Below, piece by piece: positions 1 to 13,720 of a stretch of 64,000 nucleotides of DNA. Position 1 is the first letter of the stretch; every line of letters starts with the position of its first letter. The stretch is taken from positions 13,553,501 through 13,617,500 of the forward strand of contig CM067529.1 of NCBI GenBank assembly GCA_034509925.1, read 5' to 3'. Both the position numbers and the translations under genes were made by a program. The stretch comes from Hirudinaria manillensis. Taxonomy: Eukaryota > Annelida > Clitellata > Hirudinida > Hirudinidae. Below the pieces are notes generated by a model, which did no database searches, was not told the DNA's origin, and worked only from the letters and a program-made list of their open reading frames with translations.

Positions 1-999
1 AAAATGCCTCGGAATGCCAATTCAAAGCGATTCCATAGTAAGACTAGGTTGCCTCCTTTCACTTAGATTTTGAATACGAATGATTTGAGCTTAACTCAAT
101 AGTGAGAAGCCTGATAAAAGATGTAATAAGAAATGTCTCGTTTATATGCAAAGCGGTCACTAATTAGTGGGAATAAATGTGCTCTTTAAGCAATGCTAAT
201 TATTTCAACAAGAAATCACTCTGGAATAGAAATGGGGATATCACTGTGTCCACAATTGCGTGCCAATTTGTCAACAACATGACATGCGAGATGGTTAGTC
301 GCACTTGAAAATAAAAGTGATGCGGAACATCGACTACGGCAACGAACGAGGGCAAAAAGTGCTGTTGTTCAAAGGAAGCACATCTCCAGCAAAATTCATG
401 ATCTGTAAACTATAGACGAGTACGTCTTTCCGGTCGTTCCTCCCGTAATTTATTCCTTCGCATCGGAATATGGCTTCTCTCGAATAATAAGGGGAAATGC
501 TCGCTGACATGCTTATCTTTAACAGCATTACCATTAATTGATATTATGTAATGCAATTACCAAGCAACAGCATCTCTTGAGGAACGTTGAGTACTCTTTA
601 TTTAACATATTGCCTCTGATTCTCTCTGATTGCAAGGTTTCCTAATGATAAATGTAAACAATTACAAAAGCTTTTTTTTTACCAGAAACAATACAAACAT
701 ATTCAGCCACATATTTATTACGATGGTTATTATTGTTATTACAACAGTGATCATTAACACTGTTGTCTATGAAACAAGGAGTTAAATTCAACAAATTTAA
801 AATCATACAATTGAAGGCTAATTAAACCGCTATGCAAAATAAATAGAAATATACATATGTAGCATTGACAGGAAATAATCTTACATATATTAGTAATCAA
901 CATCAGTAGTGATAACAACAACAGCAACAACAATATCCTAAGTGTAAAATTTGAACAAAAAAGAGACAAAAACAATCTTATAGTTGCTAACCACTGCAA
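1..999. other. AT-rich DNA with no supported gene
   Basis: I see no coding exon, RNA gene or transposon here. The open frames are short and of low complexity. A small CAA-rich stretch lies near 913-937. This DNA lies downstream of the minus-strand Cys-rich gene and may hold its 3' UTR. Confidence 0.5.
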
Positions 1000-2187
1000 T
1001 CAGGAGGCAGCAGTCACGTGGCAAATAGTCCTGTTAGGTGGGACGACAGAAGAGCGATAGGAGAAGAGCTTTTCGCGAGATTCGAGACCTTTTGCGTAAC
1101 TGCCGTAAGACTGCTCGCCATCCCTGGTCAGGCGTATGGAAGGTGGCAAGTCGACGGAAGGTTGCAAGTCCGTGGAAAGTGGCAAGTCGATGGAAGCGCA
1201 CGTCTCTCGGCGACCGTACGATCTGCTCTTCGTCCTTTCCGAGAAACGAGTCGATGCCGCAAAGGGATCGACCGTCGTCGAGCGCGGGCCGGCGTTCGTT
1301 CCCGAGGACCTCCGCTCGGTTGAAATCATTCTCCTCTTCGTCTGCAGTTGCAAGCAATCGCTTCGTTCGACAGAGTCCCGAGGTCCTCCCCTGGTAAGCT
1401 CGCTCGCGATCTCGATCTCTCGGGTAGAACCGAGCTGATAATAGAAACACGAACTAGTTCAAAGACATCTCTTCTAAAGGAGGATGAGAAGTCTTTTTAT
1501 TATGTTTTTTCATGCACAAATTTGGCTAGGCAAAACAAGTTGGCAAGGTAAATATTCGTGAAAGGTTTAAAATGAGCAAAATGGTTTGCACAGATGCATC
1601 ATCGCCCATTGAATTATAAAATTGTCGAATGACACTATGAATCTAACCATTTCCACGCCCGTCTCTCCTAAGTCCGACGAATCATCAGGCGTCGACCGTC
1701 GTGAAAACGTGCGACGGCTTCCTTCGTGATGCTCCATCAGTCGTCGGTTTTTGCAGATGTTCACGAGGGCCAGGTAACAATCTTCGCAGACACACACCGG
1801 GTCGGGAGGCCTGCCGGTCGGATCGTGGCAGACGCGACAAAGATAGTAGCAGTCGGAGTAGCGAATGTCGTCGAGAGTTGTTGCTTTGCATTCGCACTGG
1901 CAACAAGTCGAGAGTTCTTGTCTGGGAATAACATCCGGTAGATCGCGAGGCCTCTCGGTCTTGTTTGGAGATCTCTCTTTCTTGCATTGTTTCAAATGCT
2001 GACGATTGCATCTCTGGCATCCCCAACATCCCTCTGCATCTCTAATGGCATCCTCATCATGCAAATTGCAGAAGGTAGAGGGCACCCTTTTGGCTCTATG
2101 GCTATCATCATTTTGATGATGGTGATGATGATTGGAAGAATTCAGAAGTCGCTTTATGATACCTTTGACCAACTTTCCTGCACTCAT
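1000..2187 (-). CDS. Cys-rich hypothetical protein, two coding exons
   Basis: Exons are 1648-2187 (the exon itself reaches an acceptor at 2229) and 1000-1434, joined in phase 0 by a GT-AG intron; the result is 324 codons from the ATG at 2187. The acceptor tttctttctag at 2230 suggests an upstream exon, either non-coding or adding residues. The N-terminus is basic with a short His run. Two Cys clusters follow: CWGCQRC with flanking Cys, then CCQCEC and a CRVCHDP...CVCEDCYLALVNIC block, resembling paired zinc-binding knuckles. The second exon is Ser/Arg-rich, carries short imperfect DLPxS-type repeats and ends VTAAS. GC content and open-frame length stand well above the flanks. I do not recognise the family; zinc binding is inferred only from Cys spacing. 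Confidence 0.6.
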
Positions 2188-3201
2188 GACCTCTAATGAC
2201 CTATAACTTCCACCTTCTTCCACTCCTGTCTAGAAAGAAATGACATCCAAATAATATTTAAAAAATTGCATAAGGATATCACATCAATTTATAAGAAAGC
2301 ATGAACAGGAAAAAAAATTGTGCAGGACACAATCATTACATTGTGACATTATTGACTTGCTGGCCCAATACCCTCCTAAGTTTGTTGTAACATCCAGTCC
2401 GTCTATTGTTCAAATGCCCATTGTCCATCATGCCTAATGCATCTAATCCTCCTGGTTGACTGGTAGTCTGGCATGTGAAGCTCCCATGTGAACCATTTAG
2501 ATGGACCACTAGTCTGGCATGCCTTCTTAAAATGATGAAATGGCCTCATGTCAAAAGGTTTGCCAACCTTCAGGTTGGGGTTGGTTTAGAAGAATTATTG
2601 ATCCATTAGTTAAGTCAACAAATTGAGGTTAACTCTCTCTCCTTCTTGACAACAAATATAAAAAAAGCCATCTAGTGACATTATATGCAATTGATACTTC
2701 CTCAAACATTTTTTGGCTTGTATCTAAGAATTCCAATTTCTTACTCCATACTATTATGAGTTTTTTAATATGAGTGGAAGTGATAAACAAAAAGATAAAC
2801 TTCTGACCATTTATGACATAAAGAATATCAGACACCTTGGTTGATTAAAAACCAACTGATATAAATTAATATACAAGAAAAAAATCCCTAATAATTTAAA
2901 TGTCAGAATTCTACGTTATACCATTTTTATGAGCATCCAGCACTGCTCGTCATTACCAGGTTGAAACTTGACTCAACTACTCAACATTAAAGTTTCCTTA
3001 AAGTAAAAAAATCCCTCAACATGGTTAGAAAAAATAACTAATTTTTAAAAGAATTATTAAGCACAAAACCAGTTAAAAATGAGTTTTCTGAGTTATGTGT
3101 AACAGTTTAGAAAAATGCCAAAATAATATTGTATATAAGTAGATTGAACATTTAAATAGATTTCCTCTTTTATTGTTACTTTAAGAAATAAATAAATAAA
3201 A

Positions 3202-3234
3202 ATTTCGTTGGTATATTTATAATACCAACGAAAT
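3202..3234. repeat. 13-bp perfect inverted repeat, 7-nt loop
   Basis: Arms atttcgttggtat (3202-3214) and ataccaacgaaat (3222-3234) are exact reverse complements around a 7-nt AT loop. The arms are richer in GC than their surroundings. No gene or known element is attached. Confidence 0.8.
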
Positions 3235-4451
3235 GTCTGAACTGGTGTCAATTTGAGAATGGAATTTTTTAATTTCCCTAGGAAGAATGATCCTATCCTA
3301 TTAACACATGGTTTTTAATGAAAGAAAAGTACTTAAAATTTATAAGTTTGACAAAATATATCAAATTAAAAATGTTCAAATGTCTTTTACTTTTTATCAA
3401 AGTCTGTTGAACATAAAATGGAAAGATTAGAGATTCAAATACCTAGGTGTGCAAAGTAAACTACTTTATACTAACGTTTCCATTCTTAGCATTGTAACTA
3501 GTAGTACTTTTTATGCTATTTGCAATAGATTAAAATATTAAGAAAGAGAACATTACATTAAAGGACAAGATATTAAGATTAAACCAAGTCACAAAATAAA
3601 CAGCCATAAAGCAGCAAAACATTTGTCATACAAAATAAGCCAAAAATTGACCTAGAATGTAGTAAACTACATTTTAAGAAGAAACCAAATTTGAGGATCT
3701 AATCAATCTTTAAAATTTTCTTTCTGCTTCAATATAACCTCTCCTCCAATATTAAAAACGACTCTGGTAATTTTCATTTTAAAAAATCATTTAAACTCGC
3801 CTTTAAATGTCTACATCACGAAAATAACCAACAAATCAATATGCTTATTTTGTCATTCAGATGTGAGGTAATATGAAATTTAAACCTCCAATTAATATGA
3901 CGTGGTGTTAGTAAGAGTCTAGGAGCGGTTATCATCAATATCAACTCACTTCAAATCAACTCAAAAACGAATTTTGTAAAGTAAATCGGAGTAGCGCGGG
4001 CAACAACAGTCTAGACGTACTTATAAGCCTAAAAATCCAGTGGAACTCTGCCAACCAGTCGCTTTCTCCTCCTAGATTGTCATTAGTTTAAATTCACTTC
4101 AGATCGGTAATTTAAAATATTTAATTAATAAAATCCATGTCTATATTATCAGTGCTTAAATGACAAAACGAGATCCCAGACAGCAAGCGAGCCGACACGA
4201 ATCCAAAGGCCTGCCTACCGACTTAGCCCAATATATGCCCTCCACATATATGAAATCGAATTAGGTAAGTTGAGGTGAATTTCAATCTAGCCGAAAATCG
4301 GAACCTCAAATTGTTCTTCGACGTCATTAAACCGAGAAAAATATTTAAGGGCCTCAAACATCCCAACATCTATTTGAATGTATCCTTGCGTCCCACCGCT
4401 AAAAAAAATCGAGCCAACGTTGGTATGGACCATAATGCAATGATAATAGCG

Positions 4452-4497
4452 GTGTCTAGACACTAGAACGTGTCGTGTCTAGACGGCTAGAACGTTG
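4452..4497. repeat. Two-copy 23-bp tandem repeat with palindromic cores
   Basis: Two adjacent units both begin gtgtctagac and share ctagaacgt. Each contains the 8-bp palindrome gtctagac. No function is apparent. Confidence 0.6.
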
Positions 4498-5544
4498 TAA
4501 ATGGCGCCGGATGTTATTTTAACATAAATTGACCCAAAATACCCCTTTTAGCGTGGAAAAATTTGCTGGTATTAAACAGCGAATGGAGACCATTACATTG
4601 GCCTAGCTCATTGTTTACATGGCTTGCCAAGAGCGGGGTGCTTTAAGACCAATTTGTTTTAAAATTAAAAGATGCCCATAATAGTAATAATGGAAAAGAT
4701 CAAAATCATGACCCAAAGCAAACTTATTTCCAATTCCAGAGTAAAATTTCAATGCTCCACACATCTGTAATGCGATAGGGTAGGAAATAAACTTATCGCC
4801 TGAAAGTAATACTTAATATTCATGAAATCGATAAGGGGAAAAGTTTTGAAAATGATTTTTTTTTAACAGCATAAACCTTAATGAACAATTTAGTAATAAA
4901 TAAATGCCACGACATATTTTATGGACTTAATGCCATTGTTCCAGTTAATAAGCGTGCTCCCCCTATCGTGAAAATTTCTTTGGATCATTCCGAGACAGCA
5001 TTAATCCGACACTATCTAGTGTCATTACCTTTGACTTTCTGTCTAAAATGCCCTCAAGTCTCCACCAAAGATTGAAAATTAAGTCAGGCTAACAAAGAAA
5101 AAAACAGAAAGCTTTCCTTCCCTCCGACGAATGCGCCTAATTTCATTAGTAATCTCTCCATGGCTGCGATGCTCAATAAGTGAAACGATGACCACGGCAT
5201 ATATAAGGAGACCCCTTTGTGAAACACTAATCAAACTTTCAAACACAAAGACAATTTTCAGGCTAACAAGTCAACTGATAAACAACGAATTATTAATTTA
5301 GCCTTCGTTACCATTAAAGTAGACATTTTTAAGGGAATGTCAGAACGGTTGCGGCATCCAGGGTTTGCACAAGCATATGAAATCATAGAGGCAAAACTGA
5401 CAGACTTAACAAGGTCAATAATAGTTTAATATTCATCTAGTAAACTACTTATAAATTCCATTATTCTTGCCAATTTACATGTTAGAACGTAATAAGGCTC
5501 AACAACCACAAATGCCAGAATTTATGTTTCATCAATTACTTCGA

Positions 5545-8500
5545 TCAAATCTTGGATTTTGGCCCAGATCTGCAAAGCTTCAGATGTTTAAATGATTCAT
5601 GAACCTACAAAGGAAAAAGGTGAGCTGATTTTTGTGTATCTATTAATGAAAAGTAAAGTACGAACTGTTAATTCATTGAGGGGCGAATTGAGTGCCCAAG
5701 CATAGAGTCTTGGGTAAACATTGCCGTCGTATCGACCTAAGACACTTCCCAAAAGATGATCTGAGAAATCAAAGGCATCCACCAATCCGACAGCATTGGG
5801 TCTAATCTCGCCCAGCAGAGTTTCCATTCTGGCCTTACATATTTCCAGTTGGTCGAAGGAGAAGCAACAGGACTTGAAGAAGAAACCATCATAAATGATT
5901 GCAACTTAAAAATTATAATGTGTCTTAATTACAAAAACATATAATGAATAACTATAATAAATCAACCTCCAAAAATTCACTACTGTGGTCTATCATGGTC
6001 TTCAGGCCATAAAGCTCAAACAACTGGCTGAGTACATTTCGAACCTCAGGCTGTTCTTTTGGAATCTCCAAAATCTTCTCATAAAAGGAAGTCATGAGGT
6101 AGACATGCGAATGGGCCTGTCAACGTAGCAGATCGATCGCCCGGTGAATGAAACTCGACCGACGAGTTAATTCTTATAGCTATTAATAAGTCAATTTTGT
6201 ACGACACATGGCAAGAAATACGATTCGTGGAAACCAGCCCTTGGCCATCACCTGTGCACTCCTAATGAGATCCAGAGATGAAAGATTCCAAGCCTCATGA
6301 GGAGGATAATGCTTTTCATAAGATCTCAACTTTAAACAGGCCCTGGAGATGCACCTAAATTAATGATAAAAACAACTTATTAATAAAATATACACCGACA
6401 TTGAAAACTAAAAATTCTATAACTCAAGATAATATGTAATATTATGTATAGTGCTTACATCGTGGCCCTTCTTTCATAACACTTAACAATATCCAGCAGC
6501 TCAAGGGGAAATTGAAAACAAGACGGCAGTCCTTTATTCCTTAGCATATAAGATATACTTTCGTCTAATTGGTCTGAATCTGACGCGAATGCTTTGACCA
6601 GATACCTGCAATAATAAAGATAATATTAAGATCACATATTTAATAAAATTAAGAGCACAATATTATCATTACCTTGCAGTTTGCAGGTATAGCACGGGAT
6701 GTACTCCTTCGTAAGTGCTGGCAGCTGCAACTTGTGAATATATTTTAGGAATTCCGCTGGCACAACTGTATCCGTGCCCTCCGCACGCCAGCCGGCACCT
6801 TTCCACTCCGATCATGGTTTCGTCCATCGTCAGAGCTTTAAGACCGGCGGAAAGGGCGTGCAGCTGTAAGGCAATCCATAAAATCGACCGACCGCAGAAA
6901 AGACTATTGCTCGATACTGTACGCACATTTTAATCGTGTCGAGCGGACTAAAAATATACCTATCAGTTCTTAATGAAAACTTAAAACATAGATTTAGAAT
7001 CTAAATTTGGGTATGTATAGAACAATGCAAGCTTGTAGTTGATAAAACTGTTATCTTCTAAGTGCCAATACTACTTCAACAAAGCATTCAACAAATATAA
7101 TTCTGGTAAAGCTATTTAAGCACAATAACTATTAACTCCAATGATTAAGTTCCTTGACCAGCCTTAATCCAGAAACAATTAACAATAATTCAACGGTTCG
7201 TTCGGTTTGATAACACGTTCGTGCATCGATACATTCCGCTTGCTAACCTCTGGTAAGCGGCTAAGAATTCCCCTTTGAATGTCATAGTTTGAGTTGAAAT
7301 AGGTCTCCCTAAGTTTGAGACCAGCAAAAAAAAATGCATAAGAAGCACCCAGATCAGGAAAAAGCTGGTACTGCTGGGTGACATAATCCAGAACCTGTGG
7401 CTCAGGGTGACTTGAATGTAGATAGCAATTATGCTAGAAATGATTCAGCTAGGAATTGCGACGAGGACGAAGTGCGACATTTAAAAAGTACAATAATCTA
7501 AAGTCGATTTTGCAAAATTCTTTATTAACATCGGTACAATTAATTAAATGGAGTGAAAATTAATTATGGACATTGACTTGGCACTGAAATAATCCTACCC
7601 CGGTGCATACTCCGATTGCCTCCGAACGCAGCTGTATCTGATCGCGACGGTGACGGCCTGGGCCAAGTTCCGAGCCGCTTGGTCATAAACGATCATGGCT
7701 CTGACAAATACCATCGATCCGTAGGCCAACTTTTCCCTCTTTTTGTCCTTTTCGTACGTTCCGTCGCTCGAGACCTGTAACGGTCGATATTTATCGCGAT
7801 TACCGAATAAAACGGGAGGAATCTCGTCGATACTCTTTAACGTCCCCCTCCTCATCCTTCCACGGAAATTCTATTTTAAATATTTGCCAAATTCATGATC
7901 TTCTGGCTGCCATCATTATTATTAAATATGCCAACAGTTTACTTCCAGATTCAATCAAAAACTTTTTCGAACGTCGACCTCCATTCTCATTATTTGCACG
8001 TTTCGTACGAATTCGGACGCGACGCCTCTCGCACCACGGTCGAACGACTTTCTCGAAGGTGCTCGGGTCCTCGACGTTTTCCGCCATCCCCACATTCGTC
8101 GCTACCATCGAACCCTCGATTAAATGTTCGTACAAATTACATATTTTAAAGAGCTTGTAGAACTAATGAAGATTTTTTTTGATCGACATGTTGAACTTGT
8201 AACATGCTGTGACCACACCTCTCAAGATTATATACCATTACTTGACCAAAACATATTGTTAGCACAGACTACCCATTAACAGGAGAGTATCCCTTCAGGA
8301 TGACTCTTTTCTTGAATTTTGATTTCTAAATAAATTTGTTTGTTGAAAAAATAAATTCATAATTCTAAAGTTAATTATGATTTTTTTGACTGTCATATCT
8401 GAGAGAACTTGTCATTTCACCATCACTTACCCTAGCATTTTTCATGAACATATTTCTTCTTGGAATCCTGACATTATCCAACTTAAGGAATCCATTATCC

Positions 8501-9970
8501 ATTCCATGGAAACCAAATTTAGGACCGATGTCTCCAACCGTGATACCTACATTTTAACACGGCGAAACGTTGTGCTTATATCAAAACAATCGTGTTTTTA
8601 TATTAAATTTGCATACCTTTAAGAGGAAAGTGTGTCTCGAGGTCCCTCAATTGCACAAGAAAAGGGTGAACACCTTCCTTTTTGCCTTTGGTGATGAGGA
8701 TTGCCATGACAATGGCAAAGTTGCATGTCTTCCCCACTTCTCAAACATAATAACAAAAACAATCTCTGTCTTTTAATTAATAATGTAAGCATAAAAAATT
8801 CTAACATCCTCCAGGCCACCACTTAATAGAGGTCAATGTTGGGGAGTTCAAAATAAATTCTTCAGTTGAGGCATCATAGGTGGCTGTTGTCTCCAATCCC
8901 CTGACATTTGTGCCTTAAAAGAAATGTTCAAAATATGCTTTAGTTATAAGGATCATTATATGCAATGAAAAATTAGTTGGAGTAATTTATGATTTCGTCT
9001 TGCTTATTCAAATGAAAACGAATAAAAACACCGACCGTGTCCCAGCTCGGTTTGAGCATAAGTACCAATTATCTCGTAACTCGAGGCTCTTGGCAACCAC
9101 ATCTCCTTCTGTTCTTCATCCATTTGAGAACTTAGCATGGGTAAGAACATGGAGCTGTGCAGACCAATAGGAGGGGTTTCATTGGGGAAAGCAAGACTGT
9201 AGATACAAATTCACCAAACGTTTTAAAATATTTTTAATAACAAAAAGTTCATTTATTCTTCACCATTAGAAATATTTTAAAACCATTTCATGTCTAGATT
9301 GTTTTATTATGATTGGAAAACCATATGATTCAAACATGGGTCATCTTTTACCTCACATAATCAACAAAAAAAATTAAAATTATTGTCAAAGCTTCATCAA
9401 ACCAAAACCAAGGTTCAAATTTCTTATTATCATTCAACTATCATATCAAGAACTTAAATGTGGAACAAAAATTACTTGGTGAGATAGTAATACTCAGCAA
9501 CATTTATATCTGGATTCTCTTTCAGAAGCCTTAAGCAAAGAGCAGCTTTTCTTATTGCTTCGGCATAAGCTTCTGTTCGGGACAAGAAATTCACATCCTT
9601 TGCACCTAAAAGACTCAGTTCCCTTAGGGCAAGGGTTTCTGTTGGAAGTATACAAAGTTTGGATAGAAGAGTTCATGAATATATTTATTTATTATAAACA
9701 TAAGAAGATGAGTAAAATTTGATTATCCAGCCTGTAAGAAGTATTTGCTGCGTCCATCGACTAGTCAACGTCAGGTAATTTCTAACTACTCGATGCAATC
9801 GAAAAAAACGAGTTTCAACCTGCTTTACGCTTGATGCCAGTTAAGTATGGCGAGCCATCGACCAAATTAGTCACGAATTCTATGTCAAAAGTGCACTTAG
9901 ACCTTTCTAAGGCCAAATCTGGATTGACATTAGTATCATCGTATCTCTTGATCCCGTCACAGGCTTCCAT
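5545..9970 (-). CDS. ACOX1: Peroxisomal acyl-CoA oxidase (ACOX1-type), 14 exons
   Basis: FAD-dependent first step of peroxisomal fatty-acid beta-oxidation: acyl-CoA to trans-2-enoyl-CoA, with H2O2 produced. Exons in transcript order: 9970-9820, 9638-9476, 9196-9036, 8913-8806, 8736-8617, 8546-8431, 7774-7599, 7410-7248, 6863-6673, 6605-6459, 6354-6252, 6116-5967, 5872-5666, 5604-5545. All joins keep frame and use GT-AG; total 671 codons against about 660 in the human enzyme. Family motifs seen: NPDL and DGSP at the N-terminus, [53 protein letters not shown] (about residues 413-418), TYEG with the expected catalytic Glu near 438, VDAFDF and [13 protein letters not shown]. The last exon ends SKI, a type-1 peroxisome signal variant. 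The start ATG at 9970 follows a possible acceptor (tttcccacag), so a 5' UTR intron is likely. Confidence 0.93.
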
Positions 9971-12900
9971 ATTAAAATATTTCTGTGGGAAAATTTCCAT
10001 TTTGATTTCAGTGCAAATACTCAATCTTACTAAAACATACCTCTACTTTCTGTAGAAAAGTCCACACAGCAAAAGCTGTCAAATAATTGCATTCAGGTCA
10101 AATTTTGATACTATTGAATCAAAAGCTCTAAAAGTGAAACATAGCATCTGAACTAGTTAAATCTTTTTTTTTGTTTTAATAAATAAAATAAATTAATGAA
10201 CGTTTACGCAACCTCTTAAGATATCACTTATTTTATTTGATTTCAAGCCTGTACACAAAAATTTCTAAACATTCACAAGGCGGCCATAGAAATGTAATAA
10301 TGAAGCCTTTTGGTGAAAACATCCTTTTTATGGGAAATTACTATATTTCATTGTAAATAATGCCATTGAAATTATCCAATTTGAAAATTGAGTTTGAAAT
10401 CTGCCTTTATCAACTGTTAATAGAAACAAATGTATAAATAAACATAATATTATAAATACATTGAAAAATATATTTGCGAATGCCTATGACTATAAGTGAC
10501 TATTGTAAAATAATTATAAAGTAAGGATATAATACAAACTGTATTCATAAAAACGCCAATTCTTTAAGCTATATAGAGCTTAAAAAGTAACGTAAGTATT
10601 CAAATATTCGAAATAAGAATCTCGGCCAGAGCTAAATCAGCATCGTCATCGTCATTCTAAGGTATTATTCATATTTTTGTGAATTACTCAGTTAGCTTTA
10701 AAATAGTTGGAAATTTAATCACATCTAATCGATGCAAGCCATTCGAGTGGAAATTCATTTCTTGGAGTTTCCACGGAAACCGGTTATTGTTGGAGATGAA
10801 ATAAAATGGAAATAGCAAAGTAGATTTAATTATCATAAATTCCGTATCCTAATAAGGGAAATGCTAGTTTAAGGAAAATATAAAATTGGAAATGTATGTA
10901 TTGAAATTCATCTGCTTAAAAGATTTTTTACTCCTAATTACAATGAAAATGAAAAGCAGAGAAACTTCACAAGCTATTATCTCCAAGGTTTGAATGGTAT
11001 TTTCTAGTCTAATTTTCTGCAATATTTTTTTCCATATCATAATGTTCCGAGTCTTAGGCAGACGAAAAAAATAAACAAAGTAAAAATAGTTCAGTAGAAA
11101 TTCAAGTTTTAATTATTTTCTTTAAATCCTTGCTGAAGATATATGCCTGCCGCACATGGACAGAAAATTTTAATCTAAGACGCCATGTGCTTTTTGTGCT
11201 TTTTGAGCGCAATTTATTCCTTCAATTTTTTTAAAATTTATTTGGGTTCTTAAATATTTATTAATCAAAACATTCATCGGTTACAGAAAGAAGATGGAAG
11301 TAGAGCCTATGAACATTTATTATTGCTAGAACATAAATCTCTTCAATCAAAGATTAAGTAGGAAAACAATTTTGATTAATGCGGATAGATAGCGAGCAAT
11401 GAAATACAAAATAATAATTTTTCGAATCCATCTCAGTTCTGAAACAATTCACTAACAAAATCGTGATGACTAATGTCAAGTGAGAATATATCAATTTAAT
11501 AATGTATTTCTTTAATTACACAGAGTGTATTTCTTGGGTTCAGAACAAAAATTGAGACTCGACGTTGGCACAAGAATCAAATTGAACTTGCTCAAGAAAA
11601 TAAGTAGTTGTAGAGAAAGTGAGTTTTGTATTTGTGAAATGGTGACATTTGCATAGGAAGGATTGGGAAATAGGATAATCACTTTACAAAGTGGTGCTTA
11701 CTTTCCTTTCCTCGTTTGAGCCCTTCGCGGGTTTTCAAGTGTTTCCGACTTTATAATAACAATAGTATAATATTAAATATAATTTATAAAAAGGGTATCT
11801 TCAATCTTTTCTGAAAATCCCTTCAATTTGAAAATAAAAAGAACATGCAATGTGACAAAAAATGTGAAATATTAATAATTTCTCATAAATGTCTCATTTA
11901 ATTTTCCAAATTAAATCGTCGTGTTTATTAAAATGACTTCGAAAGCTGTGGATTCTTTTCTCCTCGCAGTCGAAAGACTGGGAAATATTTATACATCACC
12001 TCATAAGCATACACGAGCATTCGTACATCGACCACTCTGTGAAGGCCGGATGCGACCAACGCGATGTTCGACTAAGCAGATTGATGGGTTCAGCCAGTCC
12101 AGGCATTAACTGAAGGGGGTGTTAATTTGAAAATGTGTTTTAAACCGTTTTAGCTATTTTTTAAAGAATAAATATATTTTGAGATGAACAGGAAGCTGCT
12201 GAAATTATCCATGAAAATAATCTGAGGTCTTACATTTGCTTATTAATTTATTATTAATTGCTTTCATTAGTCGTAAAAGTCGCAAGGTTTTTGAGTTTTC
12301 CTGACAAAGTCTTTATAAATTAGATTTTAAATCTTCAGGAGCATGTTTCTGAAAGTTTTATTGGTTTGCATCTTTTTTCCACGAACGTTTTTTGAAACTT
12401 TTAAGAAATGTTTTTTGGTTTTTGTGAGGAAATTTGTTTTATTTTATTCGGTTCCCCTTTTTTTTTTCTTTTAGCAACAGTAAAAGTAATTCTTTGAAAT
12501 TATTTATTTATGCCTCCTCGTGTTGTAAATTCTCCTGAATTATTCACGGCGCATCACCTTTTGGCGTGAGACAATAGGCGCCATTCCACATTCCCAATTA
12601 AAACAGACGTTGGACTTAGGATCGAAGCATTTGTAAAACATGCAAAAATATTCGTCATTTATAATAATTGAAAAAAAAAATAAAATAAAATTTGAACTTC
12701 AAAAGCCTTTTGAGGATAAGAAACGGACGGGCCTCCAATCGAAATTGACGGAAACTGCATCCGTTCCACTACATTGTTATGTAACATATTAGGATGTATT
12801 ATCGAGTAATAGCATTTAAAGACGTTTCTTAATCGATCTGCACCTCGTGCAGCGCCCTGACACGAAGGATGGCGCAGTTTGGGTTGGCTATTCGGCCAGC

Positions 12901-13563
12901 ATACACGTCTATCCATACACGTCTATCGATTCCTTTCCCATTAAAGCAAAACCGAGGTCAATAAAGTGTTTATGATTAAGTGAATCATGTACGGTTCGTT
13001 AGAAAAATTTAGATAAAAAAATTGCCAATCATAGCAGAGTAACTGTTTCTTTTGCTTTGGTGAAGCCGTCGAAAGCCGTATTAATGAGGGTCTTCCTGAT
13101 TGCCAAGATAAGGAGCGCATGGATTATTGAGTGACCGAATGAGTGAATGAGTAATTCAATGAGTGGACAGGAAGCTCTTGCCTCGCTCGTTGGGCATGTT
13201 ATACTTTTATCAAGATACTATTACCTTCTTGCATAATATATTTCTAAAGTTTATTAGGATTACCACTGTCACGTTGTGTCGACAATCGCCACAAAAAGTA
13301 ATGGAAATCAAATTGTTCTAGGTATTCACCAATAGCTCTATTTCATTAGTCAATTCAAATATTATTTCCTGCCGGTCATTTTCAGTGCGCTTCGATATTT
13401 CTAATTTCAACATTCAGTTTCGAATTTTGCAAATGCCTCAGCAACTTTTTTTAAATTCTGTTTTCATGTTTAAAGATTATATTTTATAATCAGGAAATTA
13501 TATAAATTTATTTGTACCTCATAACGACGCATTACAACAAAATGTTCCCGCGTATTAAATTAT

Positions 13564-13720
<157 letters not shown>

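Larger units (their letters stand above)
2230..5544. other. AT-rich intergenic DNA
   Basis: No convincing exon was found on either strand. It should contain the 5' end of the Cys-rich gene and the 3' UTR of the acyl-CoA oxidase gene, but neither can be delimited. It holds a short perfect hairpin (3202-3234) and a two-copy 23-bp repeat (4452-4497), listed separately. Confidence 0.5.

Noticed and set aside
1018..1450. Several overlapping plus- and minus-strand frames in the GC-rich exon
   Set aside because: Only the minus-strand frame ending at 1000 joins the upstream exon in phase; the others are shadows.
5892..5903. Acceptor at TTTTTAAG as the start of the acyl-CoA oxidase exon 13
   Set aside because: It breaks the frame with exon 12; the acceptor at 5873-5874 keeps phase and matches family length exactly.
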